A DNA stretch of 64,000 bases from Ustilaginoidea virens (taxonomy: Eukaryota > Ascomycota > Sordariomycetes > Hypocreales > Clavicipitaceae). Positions 61,501 to 64,000 of the stretch are shown here, one piece after another (positions within the stretch are counted from its first letter, which is position 1; each line of letters starts with the position of its first letter). The stretch spans positions 6,386,501 to 6,450,500 of the forward strand of contig NC_057317.1 in assembly GCF_000687475.1 (NCBI RefSeq), given 5' to 3'. The translations under genes were made by a program, and so were the position numbers. Under the pieces are notes generated by a model. That model was not told the DNA's origin, did no database searches, and saw only the letters and a list, made by a program, of their open reading frames with translations.

Positions 61501-61661
61501 CACTATTAAAATTCCGGTATATTAGGGAGCAAGCACAGCTGGGCTTGGTTAAAATTACCTACTTACCTACTAATAGTATGCCTGCTGACGGTCTTACAAA
61601 GCCACTGCCGGGCCCTAAATTTACTAGGTTCCGCGAGTTACTAGGTCTTAGGGCCTGCTAA
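58566..61661 (+). CDS. Gag-Pol-derived polyprotein of D (1,031 aa) with protease, RT part and RNase H
   Basis: The start MAQSRPSTYN follows the leader. Residues 75-128 and 375-440 hold Thr/Pro repeats (TTSKDPVEATSPT, a 57-bp unit). A basic Lys-rich patch lies at 145-155. The protease site is YDIGSTYHI (211-219), with Ile where DTG or DSG is needed. The pre-integrase motif WHVRLGH is at 461-467. The integrase core is absent, and so are the zinc knuckle and most of Gag. The RT starts at its first catalytic Asp (DFIGAFLNSEL, 601), so the fingers are missing; KALYGLKQAPRKW and YIDD (713-716) are intact. RNase H is complete (D882, E923, D959, KPLPGPKF end). It is open but probably not autonomous. 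Confidence 0.92.
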   Translation: MAQSRPSTYNATLDSNSKANLTIQLQLDMDYIKSQMNTLTTLIQGLVSRQNSNVPTITISKELVEATSPTISGPTNMNSKDPVEAISPTIQPSAITTSKDPVEATSPTIQPSAITTSKDPVEATSPTTINAASTNNSKNNSTNNRKKKQQKKKEQDYNNSSKQQNIESFIIGNYNTQDTNISYSSSSTTISTDISYSAKSGGRTPKDALLYDIGSTYHIVNDKKYFTTFHYFEKDDKPVITTGGGPISPTGWGIARFTVLQGVNPTKWGIIELKNALYIPTLDINIISGVKHYAAKGVLIRNQLWSASRKCIGIFKFEKYGFFLLQKGIDTSLLHQPCSHYTITNSISVEVPSPTNPADYSNPEDTTITPVPTTATSKEPVEATSPTTNQPATTTSEDPVEATSPTTNSPAITTSENPAITTSENPAITTSENPVVATSPTPALIAADTEYQKLLQLAGIWHVRLGHIGIQLLKKTYANTYLVYLLKKKVVTKTTFITFIHQNEGIGPISSGLEGDFHKGQNTGSEGVFSSKEPAILLDDLESIPDPTNSANLTSITSTNAIPDDLESMPDPTNFTSITNATPDDITNTNATVDYLPKSEDFIGAFLNSELSETIYMDIPDGFLEFTESLLTDNKLWSNIQRQRLLTLLKEAGFNPSIKQAILLKKALYGLKQAPRKWQHRLKDLISSEGFLPLASDAAVFYNKQTSTFIVTYIDDCLLVGPNITYINQLKRKFHKVYAIEDRGPASFFLSVQIIRNRKEGLLWLHQAQFIAEVLAKFGLQDTKPQLIPLQLGILNESSGKDLSPTDQSLYQSLTGTIMWLMMMTRPDLAFPTQYLSRFMSKATNVHLNAAKGSFSYLKGTENLAICFTKSNQQPIITAYSDSDFAGYKETSKSTGGFLTTINSGPISWRSKRASLVVLSTLEAESDALLETIREVQWLSNLCKELEIDILRPIPLYCDNQGSISNSNDPNQHARTKHTLLKFRYIREQAQLGLVKITYLPTNSMPADGLTKPLPGPKFTRFRELLGLRAC
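58830..58950 (+). repeat. 57-bp in-frame tandem repeat in the ORF of D
   Basis: Two full units and a partial one (ACTAGCAAGGACCCTGTAGA core) encode TTSKDPVEATSPTIQPSAI. Related units recur at 59690-59880, where a 30-bp form encoding ITTSENPA is repeated three times. Expansion appears recent because copies are nearly identical. Confidence 0.88.
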
Positions 61662-61775
61662 CTTATACTAACTTACTAAGGTTTTTCCTATGTTTTTCCT
61701 TAGGACCTTTATTGCATTTTCTTTCCCTATCCTTTATACGATTAGCTTGATACTACAGTAGCTAATCAGAGGGGG

Positions 61776-62496
61776 TGTTAAAATCCTATAGTAGCCTACT
61801 AGGCTGCTGGCCTAATGCCCTACTGGCCTACTAACCTTCTGACCATTATACCGCCTCTTGGACTTACGGTAGTCTTACCAACCTTAGGCCTTTGCCTTTT
61901 ACCTTAGGATTTTCAGTGGATTATTTACTGTATATCAAGTAAGGTAGGCCTTATTAAAAAAGGTGTGGCATTGCTAAATTAGCGTGGTGGGCCTACTAGT
62001 GTGGTGGCTAGTCCACTAGTGTGGTGGGTAGTCACTAGCGTGGTGGTTAGTCACTAGCGTGGTGGCTAATTACTAGTGCGGTGGTTAGGGTGGTTGGAAA
62101 GGCTGGATATAGTGGGGCTGCTGACGTATTATATATGTGGCATAGCAAGCATTATGGGGAGCTTTCTTACTGGCTACCTTGGATGCCTGGGCCCACCCCT
62201 CCTTCGTGTATATATAGGATAGCTTTTCCCCTTCTTTCTAGATAGTAGAAGGGCAGCACAATCGAGTCTGTTAATGCACTATATGCCTCTTAACTTCTTA
62301 CCTTCCCTGCGTTTTCTGGTTATCTTATATTTGCCTTGCCTTTACACTTGCTCTGCTTTATAGCACTTGTATAGTCTTAGGACTTGGTGAAAAATCTAGT
62401 ATTATACTAAGATTAGTTCACAGGTCACAGACAGTCTCGTGCTATCTAGCTAGCTAGTAAGGCTCTGCTTTTATAGTGACCTTGAGAATTGCAATA
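61776..62496 (+). repeat. 3' LTR of D (721 bp)
   Basis: It appears identical to 57120-57840; GGTAT follows at 62497-62501. Confidence 0.95.
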
Positions 62497-62703
62497 GGTA
62501 TCTTTAACTATTGTGATATTTAGCGTAAGTTTCTTCCTCGTGATAGATAGGGGGAAGGAGAGGTTATAAATCGTTCTCCCTCTGGTTAGTATAGCCGAGA
62601 AAGCTTAACTGCCTCTTCGAAATTAATATCTTGCTGATCTATGATGCACCGTTCTTTGCAGGATATAATTATCCTGTGAGTGGTGGTTATCACTACTGAT
62701 TAT
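62497..62703 (-). other. B5 leader, part next to the 5' LTR
   Basis: It contains the GTGATATTTAGCG word and CCTCGTGATAGATAG, as in other Cop-B leaders. Next to the LTR, GTGAGTGGTGG and ATCACTAC can pair, a diverged form of the LTR-adjacent hairpin. Confidence 0.6.
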
Positions 62704-63041
62704 TGTTGATATAAACTCGGTATACCCAGTTATACGTAGGGTCGCGCGTATGGTATTATATACCGTGAGGTCACTAAGTAAAGGATTTATTGGCTTTACT
62801 AATGACTACTATTTAAAAGGAAAGAGAGGAAGCAAAAGAGGGTAATTATACGATATGGCCTTTTTGTGCGTGCCGTAGTCACGTGTATCGGCGCAGTCGG
62901 GCCGGGCTGCCCGCGTGCCCTACCGGGCTTAGGGGTAAAGGGGCAAAAGGGGCTAAAGTGGCCACATCGTGCGTATCGGGTGTGCGCGGCACATCCGTCG
63001 CAATGTGCCCAATTGGGCACCTTGCGACAGCGATTCCGACA
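62704..63041 (-). repeat. 5' LTR of B5 (338 bp)
   Basis: It starts TGTTGATATAAACTCGG on the + strand and ends GATTCCGACA, with CATGC after it. Confidence 0.92.
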
Positions 63042-63046
63042 CATGC

Positions 63047-64000
63047 GATATAAACGCATTAGGATTAGAGTTTTTATATACCCCTATATCTAAGAACCTA
63101 AACTAAAGGGTCAGCCCCTAAGTAAAAATAGGGGGAGATTGCCAGGAACTACTGCTAACTCCCTCTTTTTATTTATAACCTTTATCTAACCTATTAGATG
63201 CTTTTAGTTATTTCTGTCTACCTATTAAGCGCTCTTTCCTAAAAACCTTTAGCGATTATAATAAAAGAAACATCTAGTAGACTAAGAGGGCTCTTATCTA
63301 TACTAAAATTAGAAATGCTATCTTATTAGCCGAGCTGGAAGCTTAAAATAGAAGACCAAATAAGCATAATAGGCTATAGGGACCTCTTTAATTGGAATAC
63401 ACTAGCCCTAGAATGATTAATAGGAGAATCGGAAGAAGCCTATACTAATAAGGTCGAACTCTAGTAAATCCATTAAGATAAGGTTATATTAAGAATACGG
63501 AATAAGCTAGGTCTTTTGCCTAGAACTATTATAAACTATAAAATAACCGCGAAAGAATTATTTGACCTTCTTAAGCTTAAATATTAGCTATAAGGAGATA
63601 CTATCTTTTAAGAATTTAACGCAAAGTACTAAGCCTTATTACTTATAATTACTAAATGCATTATAGACTTTATAAGAAAACTTAGAGAAACCTATAATAA
63701 ATTTAAATAACTCTATAGTATTTGCAATATTAGAGAACCTTATTTTGTTAATAAATTCCTAATTGGGCTCGGCCCTAGCTTTTACTTTTTCCGAATAGTA
63801 TTCTATTAGAATAACCTACTTCTCCCTAGAAAAAATAAGAATAGAATTAAAACTCTAGCTATAATATTTAATACTGCTCTCTTTGCCGCCTAATAGGAAG
63901 AACTAGCTATAAAGCAATATAACTTAGAGATAGCGATAATCGCTAAATACAATCTACTACGCTATAATCAGTCGAAATACTTCTATATATACTGCAAAAT
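63047..64000 (+). pseudogene. A2 gag continuing to the window edge, RIP-degraded
   Basis: With stops ignored it repeats the Cop-A Gag of A1 (5799-6450): EEAYTNKVEL, then KLRETYNKFK and FNTALFAA, ending before the zinc knuckle near 63990. Differences from A1 are transitions. The first 300 bp (63047-63360) extend further 5' than A1 does here because B2 cut A1. Confidence 0.8.

Larger units (their letters stand above)
57120..62496 (+). mobile_element. Element D: young, internally deleted Cop-C type copia (5,377 bp)
   Basis: Two 721-bp LTRs (57120-57840 and 61776-62496) look identical base for base and are flanked by GGTAT (57115-57119 and 62497-62501). The primer site GGTTATGAGCCCGGG (57841-57855) and the polypurine tract AGAGGGGG (61768-61775) are perfect. 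The single ORF is open. It is the only unmutated element of the window, so it inserted most recently, into the leader of B5. It lacks the integrase core and must have been mobilised by a complete relative such as an active form of C. Confidence 0.96.
42947..63041 (-). mobile_element. Cop-B retrotransposon B5, full length, carrying B6 and D
   Basis: Its 338-bp LTRs lie at 42947-43284 and 62704-63041 and are flanked by CATGC. After removal of B6 and D it is about 7.26 kb. The order on the minus strand is LTR, leader (split by D), gag, protease, integrase, linker, RT, RNase H, 3' region (split by B6), LTR. The LTRs belong to the subtype ending TTTATATCAACA and differ by transitions only. Confidence 0.93.
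42321..64000 (+). mobile_element. Cop-A element A2, split by B5, running past the window end
   Basis: The 5' LTR (42321-42471), primer site and gag start are at the left; gag resumes at 63047 after B5 and continues to the edge. CATGC at 42942-42946 and 63042-63046 proves the interruption. A2 is inserted in the linker of B4 (host side TATAG before 42321). Its gag from 63360 on aligns with A1 at 5799 onward. Confidence 0.88.

Overview
The window is a transposon graveyard from a filamentous ascomycete (Pezizomycotina) genome. About 58 of 64 kb is nested Ty1/copia-type LTR retrotransposons, most carrying C-to-T and G-to-A changes typical of repeat-induced point mutation (RIP): copies differ almost only by transitions, coding frames are intact in length but full of TAG/TAA, and Trp, Gln and ATG codons are hit. 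One clear host gene, a spliced copper amine oxidase, lies in a roughly 5 kb island (35674-40711) with ordinary base composition. The species cannot be named from the sequence.

Three copia lineages are present (labels are mine). Cop-A (A1, A2; + strand) has 150-bp LTRs. Cop-B (B1-B8; mostly - strand) has LTRs of 315-377 bp and one gag-pol frame of about 1,970-1,995 codons. Cop-C (C on -, D on +) has 705-721 bp LTRs. Cop-A and Cop-C share a primer-binding site matching the anticodon half of initiator tRNA-Met. Seven insertions are proven by 5-bp target duplications: TRIM (CGGGC), B3 (CTACT), B1 (GCCGA), C (GTGAT), B5 (CATGC), B6 (AATTA) and D (GGTAT).

Layout. 1-83 is an LTR end (B8). 84-5798 is B2, split at 374-976 by a 603-bp miniature LTR element (TRIM). 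5799-33269 is A1, interrupted by B3 (7997-30550), which holds B1 (9629-24737), which holds C (12043-19625). 33369-35673 is B7, a small deletion derivative that keeps a gag-like frame. 35674-40711 is the host island with the amine oxidase (37250-39528), flanked by two copies of a 115-bp direct repeat. 40712-42320 is B4. From 42321 to the end is A2, interrupted by B5 (42947-63041), which holds B6 (43567-51016) and the young element D (57120-62496).

D is the only element with an intact long reading frame (1,031 codons) and apparently identical LTRs. It lacks the integrase core and part of the RT and has an altered protease active site, so it probably moves in trans. No CRISPR array, rRNA or complete tRNA gene was seen. 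The most unusual observations are the TRIM with a tRNA-like segment, the trans-mobilised D, a hairpin that encloses the polypurine tract of Cop-B, and the palindromic hybrid end of B7.
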